Origin: Methanolinea sp. UBA275
GTDB lineage: Archaea; Halobacteriota; Methanomicrobia; Methanomicrobiales; Methanospirillaceae
Assembly: GCA_002506105.1 (NCBI GenBank)
Contig: DAWU01000007.1
Span: 8,972-25,250 of the forward strand
Length of the DNA: 16,279 nt
Direction of reading: 5' to 3'
Below the pieces are notes generated by a model that saw nothing but the letters and a program-made list of their open reading frames with translations, ran no database searches and was not told where the DNA came from. A program made the translations under genes and the position numbers. Of the stretch, positions 7,000 to 13,901 are shown piece by piece; within the stretch, counting starts at the first letter, position 1, and each line of letters begins with the position of its first letter.

Positions 7000-7164
7000 A
7001 TGAAATCCCGGCAAAAAACGACTGATGCCTGTTACTCACCAGGGAGCCTGGATCTTTTAAAAGAACCTGGCGTGTTGAATAGAGTGCTCTCTGATGTACT
7101 GGTTCCCGTGCGAATATCGTATCGGCACAGTGGAAGTCTTTGGGACCCTGAAGGTATCCAATGA
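7000..7164 (+). CDS. Possible small protein or leader ORF (54 aa) ahead of the coenzyme B operon
   Basis: An ATG at 7000 (or in frame at 6988) opens a short frame that ends with a TGA overlapping the ATG of the next gene as ATGA (7161-7164). This is the same coupling seen repeatedly further down the operon. Only a weak GGGA precedes the start. The product is not recognised. It has no membrane segment, one cysteine, and a C-terminal part ending HSGSLWDPEGIQ. Its codon third positions look less GC-rich than those of neighbouring genes. It could be a real small protein, a leader peptide, or chance. Confidence 0.3.
   Translation: MKSRQKTTDACYSPGSLDLLKEPGVLNRVLSDVLVPVRISYRHSGSLWDPEGIQ
7039..7070 (+). 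repeat. Leader dyads: CCAGG-GAG-CCTGG and TCTTTTAAAAGA, with a repeated CCTGG
   Basis: CCAGG (7039-7043) can pair with CCTGG at 7047-7051 or with a second CCTGG at 7066-7070. Between the two lies a perfect 12-base palindrome (7053-7064). The alternatives are mutually exclusive, which is typical of regulatory leaders, but the stems are short. Confidence 0.35.
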
Positions 7165-8078
7165 CCAGTATTGATGAGAACCCTCAGCCATGGCTCCCTG
7201 ATCCCTACATCATCCGCTACCCCAGGATTGTCGCTGTCAGTGACCGTGATGGGCGGAATGTGGAACTGGTTGAATTTTTTGAGTGCACCGGGGGAGCCAT
7301 GTGGGCCCGCCTTCACTACGCGAAAAGCCCCCTGGTCCGTTCAGTCAGGACAGTTGCGTCGAGTTCCCGTTATCTCCTGAACCCGGGTCACATCAACCTT
7401 GATCTGGAAGGATCACGGTTTCCCGCAGGTATCTGCGGGGTAGAGGTGGACGAGAGCGAGATTGCGATATCCTACATTGGTCTTGGTGGTGGCGGGGTGG
7501 GGGCTTCAGGATGCCGGTCTCTCGCAGGGGGCGTAATAAGGACGGAATGCGATCCCTGCGGGGGAGGAAAGAAGGCGGGTGCAACCATCTGGCTTCCCCG
7601 CCGGGAACGTATTCTGATTGGCGTGGATGATACAGATACCCCAGAGGAGGGCGCGACCTGGACCCTGTCGCATAACATTGCGAAGGCGGTTGAGACCCCG
7701 GAATCCTGCTACCTCTCCCATACTATAGTTCAGCTCTTTCCGGTTCCCTACCGCACCAAGAATTGTGTGGCGGTGGTCTGTGAATTTGCGACCACGGATC
7801 CCGCGGGGCTGATCAGGTCTTTCCAGGCGCTCCTTGAGCGTTATACCCTCTCCGAGAAGACGGGAATGGCCGTCTATGCAGGATTCGATCCATCTGACCT
7901 GGAAGAATACGGATGGGCCGTCAAGAGGGGTGAAGTGAATCCCGAACGCCTCTCCGCACTTGAGGGAGGCAATTTACAGTGTCTTATCAAGGGGAGGGGT
8001 ATCATAGGTGCAGTCGCAGCGATCCCCTTCTACACCCGTTATGAGGAGGCGCTTTTGTTATGCGATGGAAAACGCTGA
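7161..8078 (+). CDS. Probable methanogenesis marker protein 11 (Mmp11)
   Basis: This 305-residue protein resembles methanogenesis marker 11, a family of unknown function restricted to methanogens. A glycine-rich GLGGGGVGASGCR lies at 108-120, a C130/C133 pair follows, and a GVDDTDTPEEGATWTL block lies at 154-169. The GVDDTD motif is shared with TiaS, which modifies tRNA-Ile2 using ATP, so nucleotide binding is possible. The rest of TiaS, including its zinc and OB domains, is absent. A GAAGGT ribosome binding site lies a few bases upstream. It opens the plus-strand operon, and its stop overlaps the next gene by 19 bases. The position suggests a link with coenzyme B synthesis or with the radical SAM protein behind it. 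The family assignment is from memory of motifs; the function is unknown. Confidence 0.6.
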   Translation: MTSIDENPQPWLPDPYIIRYPRIVAVSDRDGRNVELVEFFECTGGAMWARLHYAKSPLVRSVRTVASSSRYLLNPGHINLDLEGSRFPAGICGVEVDESEIAISYIGLGGGGVGASGCRSLAGGVIRTECDPCGGGKKAGATIWLPRRERILIGVDDTDTPEEGATWTLSHNIAKAVETPESCYLSHTIVQLFPVPYRTKNCVAVVCEFATTDPAGLIRSFQALLERYTLSEKTGMAVYAGFDPSDLEEYGWAVKRGEVNPERLSALEGGNLQCLIKGRGIIGAVAAIPFYTRYEEALLLCDGKR

Positions 8079-9025
8079 AAGCCACTCTGCTCGCAGGGGG
8101 AAGTGCCCGGCTGGAAGGCGAGCCTGCAGAAGGGTATATCTCATCATCCACCGCGGGACCCGGTGCTGGAGGGCAGGGGTCGGTCTTCTTCTCCCGGGGA
8201 GGAAAGCAGGTTCGCCTGTCTCTTGATCAGGGGAGCGATATCCGGATCGTGCACCTTGGGATGGGAAAGGCGCAGCTCTTTATTGAAGGGATTGCAATCG
8301 ACGGGCGACTCGAGCCGGTTGCCCTTCACTGTCCAAGGCAGGCCTATCTCACGGTGAGCAGCGGGTGTATCTTTTCCTGCAGGTACTGCGAGGTCCCGAA
8401 CAATCCATCGAGGAGAAAAACCATCGATGAGATTGTGACAATGGTCGAAGGAATTTCTGACTCGATTGATGCCATCTCCCTCACGAGTGGAGTGATGGGA
8501 AGCGTTGATGAGGAGGAGGAATATGTACTCGAGGTTGTGCGAAGCCTTTCTCATCTTGGTATCCCAATCGGGGTCTCTATTTACCCCGCTGAAAAAACAC
8601 CGGAGCGGCTCCATGAAGTTGGCGTGGCTGAGGTGAAATTCAACGTCGAGACAGCAACAAAAGATCTCTTTACCCACATGTGTCCCGGGCTCTCCTGGAA
8701 TGCGATGTGGCGGGCGCTCGAACAATCCGTCCCGCTTTTCGGGAAAAATCACGTCTTCTCAAACCTGATCATCGGCCTTGGTGAGACAGACAAGGAAGCA
8801 GCGGAATGCATCGGGGATCTCACCAGGGAAGGAGTAATCCCTGTCGTCAGGCCCCTCTCTCCTGCATCAGGATGCAATGAGTTCCAGAGGCCTTCAAAGG
8901 AACGGATCCTGAAGATCCATGCCATTCACGAAAAAGCTCTCAAAGATGCAGGTCTTGATCCTGCACAGGCAAAGACGATGTGTATCGCCTGTACGGGGTG
9001 TGACCTTGTTCCAGGGAGGGACTGA
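8060..9025 (+). CDS. Radical SAM protein of unknown function
   Basis: The 321-residue protein carries the radical SAM cluster motif C103-X3-C107-X2-C110 (SGCIFSCRYCEVP), followed by a typical partial TIM barrel (LTSGVMGS near 140, IGVSIYPAEKTPE near 175). About 90 residues precede the motif and contain a STAGPGAGG stretch. The C-terminus ends with C308-X2-C311-X2-C314 (MCIACTGCD), which together with C91 could hold an auxiliary iron-sulfur cluster. It is not Mmp10, whose cysteine motif is different, and it has no cobalamin-binding domain. GAGGAGG at 8043-8049 is the ribosome binding site, and the start lies inside the end of the previous gene. Its place directly before a decarboxylase-like gene and the aks genes makes a step in coenzyme B synthesis possible. 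Modification of another protein or cofactor is an equally open alternative. Confidence 0.8.
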   Translation: MRWKTLKATLLAGGSARLEGEPAEGYISSSTAGPGAGGQGSVFFSRGGKQVRLSLDQGSDIRIVHLGMGKAQLFIEGIAIDGRLEPVALHCPRQAYLTVSSGCIFSCRYCEVPNNPSRRKTIDEIVTMVEGISDSIDAISLTSGVMGSVDEEEEYVLEVVRSLSHLGIPIGVSIYPAEKTPERLHEVGVAEVKFNVETATKDLFTHMCPGLSWNAMWRALEQSVPLFGKNHVFSNLIIGLGETDKEAAECIGDLTREGVIPVVRPLSPASGCNEFQRPSKERILKIHAIHEKALKDAGLDPAQAKTMCIACTGCDLVPGRD

Positions 9026-9028
9026 TCA

Positions 9029-10318
9029 ATGAACGGGCACGAAGCGCTTGCACGGGCAATCCTGAACGCGACCGACAGGGTATACACCGTTCCCGGGTAT
9101 CCCATCACGGAGATCGGAGCACAGACCGGTGCCGAGATGGTCATAAACGAGAAAACGGGGCTTGAGTATGCCCTGGGAGACTCCCTTTCAGGGAGGCGTG
9201 CGGCCCTCATTATAAAGAATGTCGGGGTCAATGCCTGCGTGGATCCTCTCCTTCAGGCAACTGCCCAGGGTCTTGTTGCCGGGGTCCTGCTTGTGGTTGG
9301 CGACGATCCGGATGCAGTGGGATCCCAGACCTCGCAGGATACGAGGATTATCGGAGAACTTGCCGAGATACCGGTGATAGAGCCGGGTAAAGACAACTGT
9401 TTCAGGGCGGTCGAGGCTGCCCTCCTCGCCTCTGAGGAGTTTTCCCGTGTGGCCATGCTGAGGGTAACCCCCCGATTCCTTGATGGAGAGGTTACAGATA
9501 CACCTGTGGCACGAATTGATGGGAGGGGACGTTTGTCAGACCGGAGTTACACGATGCACGGAAGGGTAACTGCATCGAGGGTCCTTTTCAGGAAGATGCA
9601 GGAATGGTCGGACGCGTCGCCCCTCAACATATGGGGGAGCGAACCCGCCGGTGTAGGACCGGGTCTGGGGCCTACAAGGGTGGTGACGGTCTTTCCGCCA
9701 CCTGCGAAGGCCGCAGGGTATACCGTGATTCACGAGGAAGGTCTCCCCTTCACATCAGACCACTGCAGGCACACGTTCCTTCCCGATAATGAAGGCACAT
9801 CCTCGCCGCAGACACTGGAGGAACGCGGATATTTCCGGACATTCTGCCGGGAATGCCCGTTTAAGCATGTAATAGCATTCATGCAGGAAATAGGAATCCG
9901 GCCTGTCTGCGATGCGGGGTGCGTCGTGCTCGCCATGAATCCCCCTTACGAAATTGGAGTGGCGAGCTACGGGATGGGCTCGAGTATTGCGGTTGCGGCA
10001 AGAAGCACAGGGGTGGCACTCACCGGTGATTACGCGTTCATGCACAGTGGGATCAATGCACTCATGGACGTGTATGAGAAGGGGCTCCCACTCCTTTGCG
10101 TGATTCTGGACAACAGGTGTGCGGCCATGACGGGGAAACAACCCGCGCTCCCGCTCGATCGCTATATCGGGTGGGCAAACCCGCATTATGTGCCCGTGCA
10201 TGCAAAGAAGGAAATTCAGCACCTTCTGGAGACTGCGGCAAAGCCCGGAGTGATTGTGATCAGGGGAACATGCCCGGAGGGGCAGGAACATGAAATCGTG
10301 GCATATCGAGATATGTGA
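9029..10318 (+). CDS. IorA-like thiamine-diphosphate enzyme lacking the ferredoxin domain; candidate 2-oxosuberate decarboxylase
   Basis: The fold is that of the alpha subunit of indolepyruvate:ferredoxin oxidoreductase. The N-terminal pyrimidine domain has NEKTGLE (40-46) and VGVNACVDPL, followed by a GDDPDAVGSQTSQD block. The middle has CRECP (C273, C276) and CDAGC (C294, C298). The C-terminal diphosphate domain has GDY at 333, the FMHSGINAL block and DN at 361-362, then RCAAMTGKQP. IorA proteins are normally about 600 residues or more and end in a 2[4Fe-4S] domain. This one stops at 429 and lacks that domain, and no iorB follows. Without an electron exit, simple decarboxylation of a 2-oxo acid is more likely than oxidation. 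Four bases separate it from the radical SAM gene (GGGAGGG site), and it overlaps aksA by 29 bases. The inferred substrate is 2-oxosuberate; this is not shown by sequence. Confidence 0.8.
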   Translation: MNGHEALARAILNATDRVYTVPGYPITEIGAQTGAEMVINEKTGLEYALGDSLSGRRAALIIKNVGVNACVDPLLQATAQGLVAGVLLVVGDDPDAVGSQTSQDTRIIGELAEIPVIEPGKDNCFRAVEAALLASEEFSRVAMLRVTPRFLDGEVTDTPVARIDGRGRLSDRSYTMHGRVTASRVLFRKMQEWSDASPLNIWGSEPAGVGPGLGPTRVVTVFPPPAKAAGYTVIHEEGLPFTSDHCRHTFLPDNEGTSSPQTLEERGYFRTFCRECPFKHVIAFMQEIGIRPVCDAGCVVLAMNPPYEIGVASYGMGSSIAVAARSTGVALTGDYAFMHSGINALMDVYEKGLPLLCVILDNRCAAMTGKQPALPLDRYIGWANPHYVPVHAKKEIQHLLETAAKPGVIVIRGTCPEGQEHEIVAYRDM

Positions 10319-11420
10319 TGTGACTCTTCGCGACGGTGAGCAGACACCAGGGGTCTCCTTCACCTGCGAGGAAAAGTCAAGAATTGCAGAAATGCTGGAC
10401 AGGATAGGTGTTGAAGTGATAGAGGCCGGTTTCCCGGCAACTTCTCCCTATGAGAAACGCTGTGTGAGTGCAGTCGCATCACTCGGACTTGACGCACGGG
10501 TATGCTGCCTTGCGAGGGCACGGCAGGGTGACGTGGATGCAGCCATCGATGCAGGTGTGGACATGGTGAGTATCTTCATGCCAACATCGGAGCTGCATAT
10601 CCGTCACAAATTCCATGCTCCGAGAGAAAAGGTACTTGATGATGCGCTCGCGATGGTGGATTATACACATGATCACGGGCTCGAGGTAAGGTTTGCAGCA
10701 GAGGACGCTTCGAGGACTGATCTTCCCTTCCTTCTCGATGTTTACCGTAAAGGAGAAGAACATAATGCAGACCTGCTGTCGTTTGCTGATACCGTCGGCG
10801 CCCTTACCCCGCTTGAGATGTTCCGGACAATGAAAAAAATCGTCAAGGCGGTGAAAAGACCTCTCTGCGCCCACTGCCACAATGACATGGGTATGGCGAC
10901 CGCCAACACACTCGCTGCTGCAGAGGCAGGTGCCTTCCAGCTTCACACCACGGTGAACGGGATTGGGGAGCGTGCAGGAAATGCAGCCCTTGAGGAAGTG
11001 CTTGTAGGCCTTTACATGAAGGGAGGTGTCCGGCGCTACGACCTTTCCCACCTTGTCTCTCTCTCGGCAATGGTTGCACAATACTCCGGGATAGGCATCG
11101 ATAAAATCAAGCCGGTGGTGGGTGACCATGCGTTCCGCCATGAGAGCGGGATCCATATCGCAGCAATCCTTGAAGACCCTGAGACCTACGAATATTTCTC
11201 TCCTGAACTTGTAGGAACACAGCGGAAGTTTACGCTCGGGAAGCATACCGGGAAGAAAGCGCTCGAGCACGAGGTATGCCGCCTCGGGTACTGCCTTCCG
11301 GAGAAGAAAATCTGCGAAGTACTCGACATGGTCAAAGACCGCGGCGAGAAGAAGGTCGATCTCACCGATGAAACCCTGATCGATCTCATCAAACAGGTAA
11401 TGGGAGGACCCCCTCTATGA
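10290..11420 (+). CDS. aksA: (R)-homocitrate synthase family, AksA
   Basis: AksA condenses acetyl-CoA with 2-oxoglutarate, then with 2-oxoadipate and 2-oxopimelate, to lengthen the chain for coenzyme B. The 376 residues show the catalytic VTLRDGEQTPG at 11-21, EAGFPATSP near 46, the metal-binding HCHNDMGMATAN near 195, and VNGIGERAGNAALEE. The length fits the homocitrate synthase/NifV type: the C-terminal allosteric LeuA domain of isopropylmalate synthases is absent. The ATG lies inside the preceding gene, with a GGAGGGGCAGG ribosome binding site, and the TGA overlaps the next start as ATGA. Citramalate or isopropylmalate synthase would be the alternatives, but the adjacent homoaconitase and homoisocitrate dehydrogenase genes make AksA the best call. 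Confidence 0.9.
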   Translation: MKSWHIEICDVTLRDGEQTPGVSFTCEEKSRIAEMLDRIGVEVIEAGFPATSPYEKRCVSAVASLGLDARVCCLARARQGDVDAAIDAGVDMVSIFMPTSELHIRHKFHAPREKVLDDALAMVDYTHDHGLEVRFAAEDASRTDLPFLLDVYRKGEEHNADLLSFADTVGALTPLEMFRTMKKIVKAVKRPLCAHCHNDMGMATANTLAAAEAGAFQLHTTVNGIGERAGNAALEEVLVGLYMKGGVRRYDLSHLVSLSAMVAQYSGIGIDKIKPVVGDHAFRHESGIHIAAILEDPETYEYFSPELVGTQRKFTLGKHTGKKALEHEVCRLGYCLPEKKICEVLDMVKDRGEKKVDLTDETLIDLIKQVMGGPPL

Positions 11421-12634
11421 GCACGCTCTCAGAGAAGATTCTCGGTGCGCAGGCAGGGAGCTACGTGGACTGCCGGGTAGACCGGGCCTACGTCCATGAT
11501 GGGACAGGAGTCCTGACCCTCGACGCATGGAAGTCCATGCAGGCGGACACACTTGCCCGTCCAGATCGCGTGTATGTGCTCTTTGATCACATTGTCCCTG
11601 CCAACAACTCGGTCACGGCAGGACTGCAGCATGATCTCCGTCTCTTTGCCCGTGAAAAAGGCCTTTCTTTTACCGATGTCGGTGAAGGGATCTGTCATCA
11701 GCTGATGGGAGAGGGAATCGCGCTCCCGGGGGAAATTGTCGTCGGTGCAGACTCACATACCTGCACGCTTGGTGCCTTCGGAGCGTTTGCGACAGGAGTG
11801 GGGGCGACTGACATGGCCGCGATCTGGGTGGAGGGTGGTACATGGTTTCGCGTCCCGGAAACCATCGCAGTGAATCTGGCGGGATCATTTTCAGGGCGTG
11901 CGGAGGCAAAGGATCTGGCCCTTACATATGTAGGCCGGCTTTCCATGGATGGTGCCACGTACAGGGCGCTGGAGTTCGTGGGTGAGGGTGTGACGACACT
12001 CTCCATGGACTCGCGTTTGACGCTCTCGAACCTTGCGGTGGAGACCGGTGCAAAGGCCGGGCTCTTTTATTCGGATGATGTTACCTGTAACTACCTGAAG
12101 GAGTATGGGCATAAGGTTCATCCCCAACACCCTGATGAATGCAGCTACCTCCGCGAACTGTATATCGATCTTGAAGATGTGGTACCGGTCGTTGCGATCC
12201 CTCCCCGTGTGGATACTATCAAACCCGTGGCAGATCTTGAGGGGATGCCCCTCGATCAGGTATTTCTTGGGACCTGTACCAATGGCCGATTCGAGGACCT
12301 GGATAGGTTTGCAAGGATAATCCGGGGAAAGAAGGTGAAAATACGTACACTCGTGGCACCCGCCTCCCGAAATGTCCTCGTCAGGGCGACTGAATCGGGA
12401 ATTTTGCAGGACCTGCTCATGGCGGGATGCACGGTCCTTCCCCCCGGGTGCGGGCCGTGCCTTGGTGCCCACCAGGGAGTCCTTGGTGAAGGGGAGGTCT
12501 GCCTCTCTACAGCAAACAGGAATTTCCGAAACAGGATGGGTGTGGGAGGAGAAATCTATCTTGCCTCTGTCGCCACCGCTGCAGCGAGTGCCCTTTCAGG
12601 CTCTCTTGCATGCCCGAAGGAGGTAACAGGATGA
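11417..12634 (+). CDS. aksD: Homoaconitase large subunit
   Basis: This is the catalytic large subunit of the aconitase-type hydro-lyase that isomerises homocitrate and its longer homologues to the iso forms. In 405 residues it has DHIVP (57-61), GADSHTCTLGAFG (110-122), and the three [4Fe-4S] ligands C287 (GTCTNGR), C345 and C348 (GCGPCLG). The length fits archaeal homoaconitase or isopropylmalate isomerase large subunits, which resemble each other closely. Pairing with the small subunit behind it, which carries the homoaconitase-type loop, decides the assignment. It is joined to aksA and aksE by ATGA overlaps at both ends, as expected for subunits made together. Confidence 0.9.
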   Translation: MSTLSEKILGAQAGSYVDCRVDRAYVHDGTGVLTLDAWKSMQADTLARPDRVYVLFDHIVPANNSVTAGLQHDLRLFAREKGLSFTDVGEGICHQLMGEGIALPGEIVVGADSHTCTLGAFGAFATGVGATDMAAIWVEGGTWFRVPETIAVNLAGSFSGRAEAKDLALTYVGRLSMDGATYRALEFVGEGVTTLSMDSRLTLSNLAVETGAKAGLFYSDDVTCNYLKEYGHKVHPQHPDECSYLRELYIDLEDVVPVVAIPPRVDTIKPVADLEGMPLDQVFLGTCTNGRFEDLDRFARIIRGKKVKIRTLVAPASRNVLVRATESGILQDLLMAGCTVLPPGCGPCLGAHQGVLGEGEVCLSTANRNFRNRMGVGGEIYLASVATAAASALSGSLACPKEVTG

Positions 12635-13101
12635 GGATTGAGGGAACGGCGCTTTGCATGGGGCCCGATATCGACACCGATATCATCATTGCCGGCCGTT
12701 ATCTTCGCACAAGGGACAGAACCGAATGGGCGAGGCATGCCTTTGAGGATCTCGATCCGTCATTGGCTCCAAGATTGGAAGGCAGGGTGATCATCGCAGG
12801 AAAAAACTTCGGGTGCGGATCTTCCCGGGAGCAGGCGGCAATCGCACTCAAAGAGTCCGGGGTGAAGGGCGTGGTCGCCCCCAGTTTTGCCCGTATATTT
12901 TTCCGGAATGCCATCAATATCGGGTTGCCGGTAGTCGAATGCGACTGCACATGCAGGGCGGGCGAGCCGGTCACCGCCGACCTGGGTGAAGGGATCATTA
13001 CAATTGGGGAGCGGTCCTACCGTATCAGGCCTCTCTCCCCCAGGATGGTTGAAATTCTTTCCGCAGGCGGTCTCGTGGAGTACTGGAGGGGCAGGCGGTG
13101 A
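12631..13101 (+). CDS. aksE: Homoaconitase small subunit with YLRT specificity loop
   Basis: The 156-residue swivel-domain subunit completes the homoaconitase active site. It has DIDTDIIIAGRYLRT at 13-27, GKNFGCGSSREQA (57-69) and the PSFARIFFRNAINIGLP block. The loop reads Y24-L25-R26-T27. Work on the Methanocaldococcus jannaschii enzyme linked YLRT to homoaconitase with long substrates, whereas isopropylmalate isomerase has YLVY at this place. The start chosen is the ATG at 12631, with a perfect AAGGAGGT six bases upstream and an ATGA overlap with aksD. An in-frame ATG at 12610 would put that ribosome binding site inside the gene. The stop overlaps the next GTG start as GTGA. Confidence 0.92.
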   Translation: MRIEGTALCMGPDIDTDIIIAGRYLRTRDRTEWARHAFEDLDPSLAPRLEGRVIIAGKNFGCGSSREQAAIALKESGVKGVVAPSFARIFFRNAINIGLPVVECDCTCRAGEPVTADLGEGIITIGERSYRIRPLSPRMVEILSAGGLVEYWRGRR

Positions 13102-13901
13102 TTTTTCCCCGCCAGTGCAAGGAGATCGGCTCTGCTTCGACCCGACCCTGCGGGGACAAGGTGTATTTCCTCTCCAGGTACCTGGTCAAAGATACTCCTT
13201 CCGGTCCGGAAGTCAGGGAAGTGGTGGTCAATCCCGATGAAAAAGGCTTGATGCGGACCATCCGTGAAGACCGGCTTCTCGCATCAGCCCGGGATGTCAC
13301 GGTTCATCCTGTGAGGGTCAACATCCACAACCGGGCCCTGCTGGTGAAGATGGCACTCGAATCCGGAACAAGATGCACCATCTTCACCGGCCTTGACGAA
13401 CACACTACATTTGTCATGGATCCGGACCCGGGGATATTCCACCGAGTGCACGTGTATGACATCATCCCCCCAAGGCCGAGTCTTTCATCTGCGATCCGGG
13501 AACTTGAACATGATGGGCTCTTCGGAGATCTTGATGTCATGTTCGAGCACCACCTGCACGATATTACGGGCGGCCTTGCAGATGTGTATCCCTGCAGGGC
13601 TGCCGGATTTTCCCGCACCCTTGATGCGGACCGGCCGCATGGGGGGGAGAAAATAGCAGGATGCTTCACCGGTTCTCAGCTTATCAGCGAATGCTATGGA
13701 GAGGGTTTCGGGATGGTTGAAACGTGCCCCCTGCGGATGGTCCGGGATGAACCGTTCATTGCAAGGTGCTGCAGGAAAGAACGGGAGGGCGTGAAAGAAT
13801 ACGAAGGAAGGCTTGGGGCAGTGGTCCACTGGGGCGCGAATCCTGCCCAGATATACCAGGCAGTGTGTACGCTTCTCCAGAAGTGGAGGGAGCACTCGTG
13901 A
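13098..13901 (+). CDS. Unrecognised 267-residue protein in the coenzyme B operon
   Basis: I do not recognise a characterised family. The protein is soluble, without signal peptide or membrane segment, and carries ten cysteines (C7, C18, C93, C166, C189, C199, C210, C224, C225, C257) and a possible metal site FEHHLHDITGG at 149-159. Other distinctive blocks are NPDEKGLMRTIRED near 45, a GLDEHTTFVMDPDPGIFH stretch near 98, CFTGSQLISECYGEGFGMVETCP at 189-211 (noted by its ends: C189 and P211), and VVHWGANPAQIYQ near 242. It starts with GTG overlapping the aksE stop and ends overlapping the aksF start, so it sits inside the aks set and is probably made with it. A role in the pathway, such as a late step or handling of an aldehyde or thiol intermediate, is plausible but only inferred. 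Confidence 0.85.
   Translation: MIFPRQCKEIGSASTRPCGDKVYFLSRYLVKDTPSGPEVREVVVNPDEKGLMRTIREDRLLASARDVTVHPVRVNIHNRALLVKMALESGTRCTIFTGLDEHTTFVMDPDPGIFHRVHVYDIIPPRPSLSSAIRELEHDGLFGDLDVMFEHHLHDITGGLADVYPCRAAGFSRTLDADRPHGGEKIAGCFTGSQLISECYGEGFGMVETCPLRMVRDEPFIARCCRKEREGVKEYEGRLGAVVHWGANPAQIYQAVCTLLQKWREHS

Noticed and set aside
8060..9025. Radical SAM gene as Mmp10, the methyl-coenzyme M reductase arginine methyltransferase
   Set aside because: The cysteine motif context (SGCIFSCRYCEVP) and the 321-residue length do not match the Mmp10 pattern I remember, and no cobalamin-related features are seen.
10479..11270. Minus-strand open frame of 263 codons antisense to aksA
   Set aside because: aksA is conserved throughout this stretch, and the antisense product is a low-quality Cys/His-rich shadow.
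13766..13897. Upstream extension of aksF starting at the ATG at 13766
   Set aside because: The conserved protein begins at the GTG at 13898 with its own ribosome binding site, and the extension would overlap the preceding gene by 136 bases with non-conserved sequence.
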